Shown here one piece after another: positions 27,840 to 39,035 of a DNA stretch of 64,000 bases; positions within the stretch are counted from its first letter, which is position 1, and every line of letters begins with the position of its first letter. The stretch spans positions 3,658,001 through 3,722,000 of the forward strand of contig JAILWY010000012.1 of assembly GCA_022113835.1 (NCBI GenBank). Direction: 5' to 3'. Origin of the DNA: Atopsyche davidsoni (lineage: Eukaryota > Arthropoda > Insecta > Trichoptera > Hydrobiosidae). The notes beneath the pieces are model-generated. The model worked only from the letters and a program-made list of their open reading frames with translations, made no database searches and was not told the DNA's origin. A program made the translations under genes and the position numbers.

Positions 27840-28520
27840 CGCGGAGCGCAAAAGTTACCGAGTGACATTTACACTCGAGTGTGCCGGATTAAATGCGCGA
27901 GACAACTCCTGCCCATAAAATGACAAAACAACAGACCGTGCTCGGCGCTCGTCCATCCAAACTTCCCCGGCGGTGTCTGCCAGAGCTGGTGTAAAATTTC
28001 TCCAACTCGGAGACACAATTTTGAAATGCGGCTGATTACGGAAGCGGCTCTGAATCTCGACTCGTTTCCCGGCAGACTCGACCCGCCGACTCCTGGCGCG
28101 TTTATCAGCGCGGCCTCCCTGCACCGGCCATGATACTGCGCTCGTCTGCACCCAACCCTTAACTCACCCCCACGTGATATATATAGGGGTAGCTCGTTGC
28201 CTGCGGAGCTCCGCGGCGTGTTCGTCTCCGACGCCGAAAGGCACCGACTCGAGGGCGGCGTGCAAAGTGCGAGCCGCCCCGGAGAATAAGGAGGAGGTTC
28301 GCCCTCTCGGTAGTCAATTATTAAATTTTCACGCCCGCGGGTCGGAGGACTTGCGTTGAAATCCATTTCAGCGCTGAAAGTTTTTATTAAAAGTGCTTGA
28401 ATATTTAATCATTCCGCAGAGTGTGGGAGTGAGGTAATTTTATGCGCGGGACAAATTCTCCGTAGCTCCTAATGAATTGGATCTGTAGCGGCGAAACGGA
28501 GCGTGAGTTGGAATTTGTCC
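27840..28520. promoter_or_regulatory. Intronic CpG-rich island with E-box and TATA-like word
   Basis: This is the most GC- and CpG-rich part of the long intron, peaking at 28080-28300. A palindromic E-box CACGTG at 28171-28176 abuts TATATATA at 28178-28185. No initiator match lies 30 bases downstream, so a second promoter is possible but not supported. Long open frames on the minus strand (up to 165 codons, 27869-28366) overlap each other in different frames and carry no domain; they are best explained by the scarcity of stop codons in GC-rich DNA. Confidence 0.4.
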
Positions 28521-31107
28521 TGCGAACTCATCTCTTATATATATATTATTAACAATGAATTTTCTTTATATATAAAAAAAAAAAACTATATTACTCCTCC
28601 ACAGTAAAAAAGATAAAATAGCACGCAGTAACTACAATCGCGAGGATAACAATACGCGGTAAGTATGATCGTTAAAAAGATTTAAAGGTGAGTGGAAGAA
28701 GGGCGGACAAAGTGCGGCCTAAAAAACCGCAGATAGAACTGGAAATGCCAGATTTTCTTTAAGGAAAGATTTTAATTTCAAATTCGGTGGATTACTTTAA
28801 TAAAATGTTACGTTAAGAGATAAAGCAATTTATTGTTTACTTAAAGCCTGGCGACACAGCCGGCAGCGTGGAATTATCTAATCTGGGTTGAAATGGTATT
28901 TCAAATTCCCCAAAACTCGCATGCCTGGCGTCAGGGCTCCGACGTGAATGTGAAATATTGTAATTATTCCCTGGTTTTTCTTACAGCCGACTGATTCTGG
29001 AGCCTAAAATTTTAGGATTCCGTTTTAGTAAAAGTAAACAAATCCGACGTGAACAAGACGAGCCCGACGCGACTCAGTCAATATCATCATCCTAATTTTC
29101 ACGTAAAGTAAATTCTTTTTGAATTACAAGTTGACGTTTATAAAAATATATAGCTTTGAAATATCATATTTTATATCTCAATCGAGCGTCTACCGTTAAT
29201 ATTTTCTCATGATTTATTAAAATGTCAGTTTTTTTCCGAAAAAATATACATAAATAATACAAAATATATTGATACCTTCTTCATAATGGTATATTTATAA
29301 TATTCCAAGACATTATGTCGTCTTTTTTTATCAATAAAAGTGACTTTAAAATATACAGCGTGGCCATAATCGATCATCCCTAATTGAATTTTAATGGCCG
29401 CCCACTGGTCGGTTGATTTACGCGTGTTCTCAGTTTCTGCAGACCTTTTTGCAATTTTCTCACTTCCAAGTGGCTCGATCCTAATATACTTCTGCAAAAG
29501 GAATGTATGGCACTCTCACACCGGATGTAGGTTTCAGTGATTCTCCAGGGTCATTTATCACCTCGGGGGTTGTGTCTTCCTTACTCACGCTTCGAAAACT
29601 TACCCGAATCCATTTCCATTACATGTAAAATTTGCTTCTGAAATAGTTACCATCCCCAAGAGAGCACAGCGATAAGTGTTTTTTTTATATTGTACTAAAA
29701 AAACTTTTTCTTGTTTTGAAGTTACCCAAAAAGTTACTAATATACAATATCAACAAAAATAAAAACATTTATATATTTTTAAATTATCTGATTCATTTGA
29801 TTTTCTTTCAACTGTCTTATACAACTTTTTTGTAAATATATTTCTAGCAAAACAATTTCTTGACAGTGACGTATCAAAACTAACGTCTATCTTTCAATGT
29901 ATAAAAAAATGTTTATTTCCAATCTTACTTTTTAACTAGAAATAAAATGAGCCTTATTTTCCAAGAAAACTAACATGATCAAATATATTTCAACTTACTA
30001 GTTATGACAGAATATTTTTTGTACAACTAATGACGTCACGTTTGTCTCGTATGAAAGCAGAAAACTTTGTGATATTTTCTACTTTTCGACGAATCAAGCG
30101 TCCGTATGCCAAAATCGTCGTATCAATAGAAAATTTCCTCGGAATTATTAAAAATCTCTGGGAAAAATACGGTTTGCGACATTTATGTAAGAGAAATATT
30201 TGAATAATAATATTAATCAAAAAGTGCTTTTCGAGAAGGAGCCCATTTTCGACGGTAAGATTTCTCTGAAGTTGGCTTCACGACTTCTCAAATTTTAATT
30301 AAATTTCTCTGCTCGTAGAAAATAACTCTTCCATTCAGTTATGTTTTTATGCCTTTGATTGTGCGTATCTGACAGTTCATTCAATGGTAGATTATTTAAA
30401 AGATAGTTATCTTTATTAAAGATTTACCTCATTTTCAATACGCCGCAGAATTGTTTGATTTCAATAATGTTGACAGTTACTAGAAATATTTATTTAATTT
30501 GATTTATACTTAACAGCCCAAAGTTTTGTGAAATTATTCAAGGTATTAACAAAATTTCAATTTATTTCAGGTTTTTTAGGAAATACAAAATTATACAAAG
30601 TTTGTTTTTATCTTAGGTCGCTGACTGACTGACATTCATAAATTAAATCAAAGTCAACTTATAAATTATATATATATATATCGAAACGTTTAATGATTGT
30701 AACTAACATCATGTTAAAAAAAATAAAATTTTATTGAGGTTACTATTATTTAACTAATGACATATTATTCTTAACAAAATATCAATCAATCAAGCCACCT
30801 GTAAAATGTTAATACATTATATTAATTATAGCCTAATGGCTATTATTGGCGACGGCTACCAGATTTATTCTCTCGCGGAGACGCTGGCAGTCGGTTTACT
30901 TCTTCGGCTTCAGCATATGAATTCGCCAAGGTTCATACGCTAGCAGTGGACTGTATTATCATTCATTTAAACACTTTATTTTCGTATAAACTTTTATTCA
31001 AGCTTCAAAAAACATAGATTACAATTTAACCTTAATGTGATATTAAAACAAGTTACATTAACACTTGAATTTACTTTTAAAAACACTTTGACCGATAACT
31101 GGGTCGT

Positions 31108-31435
31108 TTAATTTCACTTTTCAACATTTAAACGACAGCCACGCGATCCTGCATGGATGTCGGAGTATCTTCGCTCCCGGGCAGCGTCGCCCCGTGGAGT
31201 CAAATCTAATACTTTTTAATTTCACTTTTCAACATTTTAACGACAACCACGCGAACCTGCATGGATGTCGGAGTATCCTTGCTCCCGGGCAGCGGTTACC
31301 CCTTGGAGTCAAATTCAATACTTTTTAATTTCACTTTTCAACATTTTAACGACAACCACGCGAACCTGCATGGATGTCGGAGTATCCTTGCTCCCGGGCA
31401 GCGGTTACCCCTTGGAGTCAAATTCAATACTGCCC
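31108..31435. repeat. 109-bp tandem repeat, three copies
   Basis: Units start with TTAATTTCACTTTTCAACAT at 31108, 31216 and 31325, a spacing of 108-109 bases. Each contains GCATGGATGTCGGAGTATC and GCTCCCGGGCAGCG. Copies two and three are nearly identical, while the first is more diverged, suggesting a recent extra duplication. Because the unit is not a multiple of three, the open frame that crosses it reads the copies in different frames, so the repeat is not coding. Confidence 0.92.
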
Positions 31436-31760
31436 CCTTGAGGGGCTGGGTGGTTCTTATACCGTTTTCAAACATGGATGCGCTTTGGGCCGGGCGGTTG
31501 GGTCAAAGCAAACAGATTAGGTTATTCCGTGTGTTTCTCCATGGACTCTGGGAACGATTTTAATGTTAGCCGAGCCAGGTGGGTCAGGAATGCGGGCCAT
31601 AAACCTTTCTCCGGGCGGTTTCTTTATTTCGCGAAGTCATAAAAGGTACGCGACGATTCCCTAAGTGCAATAATCATTAAAAATTCCCCCGGCCGAAGAT
31701 ATCCATGTCGTCCGTGGGAGCGGGGCCTGAGCCTCCAGGCGCCGTCCCGGCGGCCGCTTC
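31436..31760. other. GC-rich unique segment after the tandem repeat
   Basis: GC-rich sequence with CCGGGCGG words at about 31488 and 31611 and a GGCGGCCGC block near 31749. It could be the body of the element that carries the 109-bp repeats or a conserved regulatory element. No protein domain is recognised. Confidence 0.3.
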
Positions 31761-34700
31761 AAACTAATCATTTTAAAGTTAATATTTATTCTAAAAGAAT
31801 TGAAACTATGATCGCGTTGCCAACAGCTATAAATATAATCACTACATTTAGCAATATCATAATTTGTTGATTTTAAAAATTCCTATCATTATATATCTAA
31901 TTTCACAACTGAATTTTTTATCACAACTATTCTATTACAATTAGAACTTCTTCAATTATAATAAATTGGTCATGAAACTATAAATATGATTAATTTGTAT
32001 TTTAAAAATTGTGAATCAAAGAATAACGTGTATGTGTATAAAAAAAATCCACAAATCTCAGAACAATGAAGAAAATAGATTCGTTAAATAGAAGTATACT
32101 AGTACTTCAAGATAATGATGGGATAATCACTTCTGTTATTTCTTTGATACTGTGGCTCAGTGCTCCCTTACGTTATAAGGAAAGTTTTAGTATAGTGGAG
32201 CAGTTTGGTATCTCAGTATTGTAGGGGTGCCATAAAAAAGCCTTTTTATATTCTCGTGTTTGGTGTGAGTTTATTTGTAGAAATATTTTATGGATACGTG
32301 TCATGATTTAACACCATGTTGACGTCGACATAAAAATTATTAGATGTGTTTTTATACAAGTGAGTTAACTCTAAAAATTCTAGACATATGTTGACAGGTT
32401 TCAAGTCTAAGTTAAAAAATATATTAAATTTTAAAAATCCGATTATTTTATATTGTTTGGCTATTTTACTTGTAAATTTACTTGATGATTTATATATTGA
32501 AATGCATTTAAATTTTTCTACCCGTTGAGATTTTTTTAACCGGCTTAAATAATATGTTCCCAAAAGATTAATGATAATGAAATATTTACAAGTATAATGA
32601 TGTACAAAGGTATTAAATATATTTTATCCAGAGCAAACCTTAATCAGCATTTTACCAATACAATAGCTTAAATAGATGAAGATATGCATCGGCAGAGACT
32701 ACTAAAGGTTACGAAGTCAAAGCGATTTCTTTTCTCTGGGTATCTGATATTTTAGTAATATCTCATTTTTTAGAGAGATAATTTTTTAAATTTATTTTTG
32801 CAAGCATTTATTCATGTTCCCAATTTTCTATTTTTTATGACTGTTAATTTTTATATTTTTATGTATAATAGCAGTGAAATGCTAATCTATGATTGGTAAT
32901 AAAAATAATGCAGGGCATTCTAATCATTCTTTCTTTTGATTTCGATGTTTGTAAGCATAAAAAAGGTGTCTTTATTCTTTTTAATTTAAGTAAATGCTAC
33001 ATGCTCTTTGCGTAACCAAATGTACGTGCATGTATTTATAAACCTTTCTGGGTTGAAAATAATAAAAAAAGGAGCTTTTTCGCCAGTGCGAACTGTTAAT
33101 GTTACAAAAGCTCGGCTTCTAATGATAATAAAATCAAAATACCGCAATAAAAGTGTGCCTACATTTTTCCCAATGTAAAAACCTCGAATTTTCGTATGTG
33201 AAAACTCCCCGCGATATTTTTGGCTTCTCATCTAAATAAATTTGAATAAAGCGACTAACTAAAATGAAATGCGCCTTTAAAATAAAACAACACCTCTTAA
33301 TCCGTTTTTCCGGTAATATGCAAAAATAACAAGTTTTTGCCTTTACATTATCTCACCATTTAACCTCTCAAATCGCATTAAATGCCTAAAATATTACTGC
33401 TAATAAAGTTGTAATATGACCTCAGATATGGTTTTATTTCAGTTGAAACCTTTTTGAACTTATTTTATTGGGAATTTAATTGCGTTAAGATATAATTATT
33501 TGCACCAGGTGGTTTAAGCGCAGATCCTGAAGCCGCTCTAAATTAATTTTTCATTTTTATTTTATAACTAGAAAACCATTGTAGTACTTTAACAGAAACG
33601 TTTTTACTCGAGAAAAAAACTAATTCACAGTAAAAGAAAATCTGCGAAAATTCATAAGGTCTTGGCTTGATTTTATACAATTTTTTTAAACTTTTTCAAT
33701 CAATAGACTAAGGGCTATATGAAAGACAATGGTGTTATTTGTTTCAAAGCCAAATGCTGATATTATGCTTAATTTTATAAAAGTAAAATCACGTCGATTT
33801 GTATTTTACTCTAAGGCCTGATTTCGTTACAGTGTGTTTTGAGAAAACGATATCACGTTAAACAAGATGGAAAATACCGAACTTGGAAAACTCCGTTTAT
33901 TCTCGAGCATAATGTTAATTAAATTTAACATGAACACATTCTCGTATATGCACCTACGTACTTAATTAGTCAAGGTAACGTATAAAATTGCGATAAAATC
34001 GTATCGTTAAACGATTTTTTATTTATACAACATGTATAAAAATAACTTTGAAATATATGTACTGAATATAAAACATTGGGTGTATTATTTATTTAGGTAT
34101 GTCTTAATAGTTCATAAGCATACTTAAAAGGGTTAATGTTGAGTTCGCTTCATATTCGAAGTGTTTAAGTATTATTTGTTATTTATGTGATATATAAATA
34201 ATAAAAAATGTTTGTTAGCTTTCGCATAGTTTTGATAATGAAAAAAACAGAGGGTGTGAGTGTAGTGAAGGATGTAGTGTAATAAGATTCAATGATTTGG
34301 AGCAAATGCTTTATAAGCTGAAAAGATAAAACAAAGCTCAGGGTTAAGGAATTGGAAAAGATCCGCCAGAAGTGCTTGATTTCCCCTTCTTTATGCATTT
34401 AATGAGAACATTTTTTCTTTTTATACACACTATTTTTGCGAATAAATAGCAAATATTTTTCCATATCAGCATATCCATATTTTATTACCACCAATAAAAG
34501 GCTACATGAATTTTTAATACCCGGAACACTAAGTAAATTGAATTTATAACTCGCCCTTTGATGTGTTATAATTCTGTTTCTTCGACGTGATCAAATAAAA
34601 AATAACATATCTATGTATTCAACATTCATATTCAATACATTTTTTTTTTCTGCAGCGAGTTTACCTTTTTTTTTGGTTGTTGCTTTTTGGCAGAGAACCC

Positions 34701-35393
34701 CGTAAACAAAATTGTCCCAATAAAAAGAGGACATTTGAATGCGTGATCTCTTAAAAACAACCCATAAAACTACACTCCTGAGAAGTAAGCGACTGTCTGG
34801 AGCAGGCGCGGGAAACCTTTTGAATGCGGGTTGATATATTCCGGCGGGTCCTTAGAGTTGCCATTTTATTCTGAAAAGAACGAATCTCTGTTGACAGTTT
34901 ATCGAAAATATTTCACACCAGGACCCTCCTCGGCACGGGAAACATTCCACGTATCGCTGCCGGCACACGTGCCTCGGGTTGCTAACATCTGATCTAAATA
35001 AAGAGAGCCCGCCGTACGAGACACGCTATATTTAAATGAAAGAGATATGAGTTTTCTGATAAATTAAATAGCATCCGTGCTCTCCATTGTTTTTTTTAAT
35101 ATAAAAACAAAAAAAATACCACGGTATTTTTGGAAAAAAACATTTGAAGAGATAAGAGACTTTTGTTACAAAAATAGTGATATTATTTTGGGTTTTCAAC
35201 GTGTACATAAACGAAACTAGCATTTTATGTAAAAAATTGTGTTGTATTGTCCAAAATCAAAGCAAGTAGTTTTTCTTTCAAAAAATCAATAAACCAACAT
35301 ACCTATCATTGAATAAATAAAAGTATAATTTTGAGTATATTATATAGTATTACTAATATGATTAGGCACATTAGATCATATATAGAAGATGAT
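31761..35393. other. AT-rich intron, nothing recognised
   Basis: Sequence returns to high AT. Only short, domain-free open frames are present. A GC-richer patch at 34800-35010 has no identifiable content. Confidence 0.55.
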
Positions 35394-35509
35394 TTAAAGA
35401 AACTCTCAGAAAAATATCATCGTGATTTGTGTGGGATTTGAACCCACATCCCCTGGTTTACATGATCGGTGTACTAACCCTAACCCTATTTTTCTGAGAG
35501 TTTCTTTAA
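35394..35509 (-). repeat. tRNA-Thr(TGT)-like body enclosed in 23-bp inverted arms
   Basis: Perfect 23-base inverted arms (35394-35416 and 35487-35509) enclose 70 bases that read on the minus strand as a tRNA lacking its acceptor stem. The T arm is intact, with a GTGGG/CCCAC stem and loop TTCAAAT giving a B-box GGTTCAAATCC. The anticodon position reads TGT within TGTAAACCAGGGG, as in tRNA-Thr. The anticodon stem is broken (two mismatches of five) and base 33 is A, not T, so it is not a working tRNA. The arms begin and end with TTAA. An 8-base outer inverted match (ATTAGGCA at 35361, TGCCTAAT at 35512) lies just beyond. It is either a SINE head inside a foldback element or a short TIR transposon that captured a tRNA-like sequence. 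Confidence 0.75.
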
Positions 35510-36132
35510 TATGCCTAATAAACCCGTAATGGGTAATAAATACGCATCTAATTGACGTTTTATCAAAAAATCGACATATATATTATATATCATTTCTGCG
35601 TCAAGTTACAATTGACATATTTATTTAAGTTTTTTAAAACGTATGTCTAATGATCAAGGTCGTATAATTATCTTCGTGTATATTAATTATTTAATAGGTG
35701 TTGAGATATTTAACATCCTGTAGATATATATATTTTAATGTGAATTAAGCAGTATTCACTGAGCAAGTATTATATTTTGATCAAAAATAATAGCTTGCAG
35801 TAATAGCTTTTCCCTCTTCAAACGTGAGAGCTTAAATTACATTTAGACGCATTAACATCTTGGCTTCAGGAGATTATACGGACGGGTTGTAGTTCATATT
35901 TATTCTTGAATCATTTTATAATAATTAACGTGAAATAAATTTACATTGGTTCTTAATTTTCGGGAGAAACCAATATTTATGGACCTTTGAAACGCAACTT
36001 TCTTATTACATTGATAATTTATTCCATATTTCTTTTTCGGTTTAGGGGCGGTTTACTTCGTATACCTATAGTAACGATCTTTTGTTATTGGATATAGTTT
36101 TATACTGGTAAATATAACAAAGGTTTTTTTTT

Positions 36133-36490
36133 CTATCCAATCCAAGTTTTTAAATATAAACCGTACAGTCTTGCGTACTGTTCTTGTTTTAACAGATTAC
36201 TATTGAGGCGCCATTTTGCTACCGCTGCATTGTTAGCATGTTTCATAGAGTTCAGAACATAAAAATCTCTTTTAGACCTCTCATGTGGGGACGTTATCTC
36301 TCGGTCTACGCAAAAATAGAGTCGAGCAAAAACATCAAACGTACTGCACGGTGTATTCTTCATTGTCAGGGAGGGTTTCGGCTTCATTGTCGAGGACGCA
36401 CACAATCTAGTTTATTGATGTCCAACGTGGAAGCCTGTGCGAGCACTGAGTTCGCTCACGATAATGAAAAACTGGGCTGTTACGGAACGG
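36133..36490. other. GC-richer pocket 200 bases upstream of the cadherin exon
   Basis: Frames are open on both strands (90 codons minus, 85 plus), neither with a domain I recognise. The overlap on opposite strands argues against real coding. Its position just before the exon would suit a splicing or transcriptional element, but no specific site is identified. Confidence 0.25.
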
Positions 36491-36701
36491 GTTAATGACC
36501 GGGACAAACGTAACCATTCTCAAGCAAACAAATACGACAGTATACAAACTACTCTGAAAAAATACGACTGGTACAATTTCTAGATGCTTTTCTTATGTTT
36601 TCCGCTAACCAAAGTTTCGATTCCGTCTTATGTACTATAATATTTTAAGATTATATAAATGGATATTTTTATTGATTTGATTGTTTTTTTTTTGCTTTCA
36701 G

Positions 36702-36845
36702 TGACGAAGTTTATTCGCACTGGGATAGCAGATAAAAACGACACCCCTCCGTACTTCGACAAGGCGCTCTACGAGGCGGAGGTCGACGAGAATGAGGACA
36801 TCCAGCACACCGTACTTACTGTCACCGCCAACAATCACAATCAGA
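36702..36845 (+). CDS. CadN: Neural cadherin, internal exon across a cadherin-repeat boundary (partial gene)
   Basis: The exon lies between a strong acceptor (T-tract, TTGCTTTCAG) and donor A|GTGAGT. It is 144 bases long and phase 1 at both ends, so it can be included, skipped or swapped without shifting frame. Numbered from the proposed start, it encodes residues 18-65 plus one base. DKNDTPP (28-34) is the calcium-binding inter-repeat linker that ends one extracellular cadherin repeat. PYFDKALYEAEVDENED (34-50) opens the next repeat, with the ligand glutamate in VDENE. TVLTVTA (54-60) is its B strand. As I recall, Drosophila CadN matches this over nearly its whole length, and there the corresponding region is encoded by a mutually exclusive exon pair. 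The last residues are NNHNQ, where CadN usually has an acidic D-x-D type calcium motif. The product is a single-pass adhesion receptor for axon targeting that acts at the cell surface with catenins. Later exons are outside the window. Confidence 0.95.
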
Positions 36846-38866
36846 GTGAGTTATTTATCTATATCGTTAATCAAACCAAAACCTACTTGTTAACTTACAT
36901 TAGCAAGGTTATCAGTCCTCAAAAAAAATTTCTAAATGCAAAGAATTTGCGTGAATTTATATAAAAAATAATTCAAAGCATGAATCAATCTGTACGAACT
37001 GATATATTCCAAATGTATTTATAGTGCTTTTAAATTTCATGTTTATTATGAATTTAAAAAATAACCTAGATATTTTTAACTCAGATTATTTAATAGCACA
37101 ATATTTTATTAATTTATTGTATTTAAAATATAAACGTGAAAGGTAGGTAGGTCAAAGTTAAAAAGAAGCCGATCGTCAAAGATGCCTGCCTAAAAGGTAA
37201 GTTTTAATTTAACAAGTTAACAAAGTAAATAGTGTAAGTTAACAATTTTTTATTCTACATTTTTTACTGTATCTATATAAATTTACAAAGTGAAAATTAT
37301 TTTACAATTCAAAAATAACTTCGCGAAATTCGTTTTTTCTTCTACTCTTAACAAAACAGATTCTTACCAATTATAAAAATGTTAAGTCTAGTGGTTACAA
37401 AAACCTTACTTTGATATTTCAAAGTGAAATAACATTTAAAAATTTTAGTGTTTGGATTTGTACTATTGATACAAATTTATCTAATTTTTGAGCGCTTCGT
37501 TTTTAATCGTGCACACAATCACAAAATAAAATAGCACTTTCAGATATTATTTTTTTAAACCGTTTATTGCCCGGCAACATCACAGTTTTAAAATTATACA
37601 GATCCCAGATCCTAGAAACCATTTGAGATAATCGTGTCATTATTTATTACATTATTACGAATGTCAATATCCGTATTATGTATAGTGTAATATATCTAAG
37701 CCGCGTAGAGTAATCTTGAATATGATATTCGTGTCGATGATCCGCGGGATTACAGAGACAGCACGATTGATGGGAAAATTTTCAATTACGGTGAGTCGTT
37801 GGATACACCCTGTAGTTCGCTATTGTTTAAAACCAAACAAATCTCGGCAAATCTCCGGGCAGTACAGCAAAAAAACAGTCTGTGAATGTAGCGTGGAATT
37901 GTAACATTTATTACGGCGGTCGTCCAATTTGTTTCTGATCAGATTGAGTTTTTCTGTTTCCAGCGGGCATTCGCCGCCGCGCGTATTTTCCCGGCTCACG
38001 CGGAAATCCGCTGATTTATCAGTGCTTATCTGCAGCCTGTCATGTTTATAACGTTCTAATTAGCAAACGAATTATACTTAAATGCTAGAAAATAAATTTT
38101 ACAGGGAAACTTCAAGTCAATCTGAGCGAGCTCCGGAAGTCTAATTAGGTATTCGTGCTTATTCTCAAACCATTAATCAGTGTTGTATACTAAGCGCGCG
38201 TTCTTGAATAAGGAATAAACACTGAGATCTAACATTTTGTTTGTTATCTTGTCGTGGAAACGCAGTTATATAATAAAATACATTTGTATTTGTGTTTGGG
38301 GTTATTTACGCGAGTCCCGTTTTGTATTTTACAAAATGCTGTTTTCAAGATGTTATTTCAATATTTTTGTGAACCGTTGAATTTATGTGCAATAAATATT
38401 TTCTGCAAAATGTCCTGAAACATTTTAAGGTATTTTCATTTCATACTGCTGTTATAAACAAATTGTATTTTTTATTAATCAACACATTCTTTTAAAATTA
38501 ATACTATAAGTATGCCCAGTAGATTAAAGCCTAAAAGTCATGTAAATTTCACAATCATTTTGGTTAATTTTATGCATAATATTAGCAAAGTTAACCAGCA
38601 GTCGTTATAACTTTATTTTTAATTAAAAAAATATTTTTTTAATTAAAGTTTATTATTTGAAAAATTTAACAGCCACCACTCAGCAATTGCCGAACTTTTA
38701 CATAAACATTGGTAAACTGCTGCTTAAGTAATTCCTGCATGACTTGTATCTCTTAGGTGGACTAAAGTGCCCTTGAAACTATTATAAACTAACCTGACGC
38801 CATTAACAGCGATAATTTATCATATTTAGGAAAAGTGTGTGAGTTTTTTTTAATAAATATAAGTGA

Positions 38867-39035
38867 TAAGTATAATACTTGAGTGATTTTTCCACATATA
38901 GATTGTTATTGGTGACCGGTTTCGCCAACCTTTCACGTTGGCATTATCAAACAGAGTGCCAACGTGAAAGGTTGGCGAAACCGGTCACCAATAAAAATCT
39001 ATAAGTGGAAAAATCACTCAAGTATTTATAACTTA
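38867..39035. repeat. 169-base foldback element with 77-79-base arms
   Basis: The left arm (38867-38943) and right arm (38957-39035) are inverted copies with only two substitutions and a small indel at the outer end; the spacer is 13 bases. Each arm contains GGTGACCGGTTTCGCC or its complement. Such a near-perfect hairpin points to a recent foldback/MITE-type insertion or an inverted duplication of a repeat fragment. On the minus strand the left arm plus spacer also reads TGATAATG, a 6-base stem (GCCAAC/GTTGGC), then GAAAC-CG-GTC. Confidence 0.9.

Larger units (their letters stand above)
4643..36701 (+). other. CadN: 32-kb phase-1 intron of the neural cadherin gene
   Basis: The intron is bounded by the donor GTTTGTGAG at 4643 and the acceptor ending TTGCTTTCAG at 36701, which is preceded by a run of ten or more T. 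It is 32,059 bases long and AT-rich. Large first introns are typical of insect developmental cadherin genes and often carry enhancers. Repeats and candidate regulatory islands inside it are listed separately. No other exon with a cadherin motif was found on either strand. Long stretches such as 4643-11070 and 28521-30840 hold only AT-rich sequence with poly-A/T runs and small palindromes, for example ACGACAC/GTGTCGT around a 2-base loop at 5722-5737. Confidence 0.8.

Noticed and set aside
28171..28215. CACGTG plus TATATATA as a second core promoter
   Set aside because: No initiator match lies at the expected distance, and TATA-like words are common in this AT-rich intron.
27869..28366. 165-codon minus-strand open frame, and an overlapping 98-codon frame
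   Set aside because: The frames overlap one another in different phases, show no domain or splice context, and sit in a GC-rich island.
31261..31563. 100-codon open frame with repeated peptide-like segments
   Set aside because: It crosses 109-bp tandem repeats that are not a multiple of three, so each copy is read in a different frame.
35474..35486. CTAACCCTAACCC as telomeric repeat
   Set aside because: It is the D-arm side of the tRNA-Thr-like body and has only two units.
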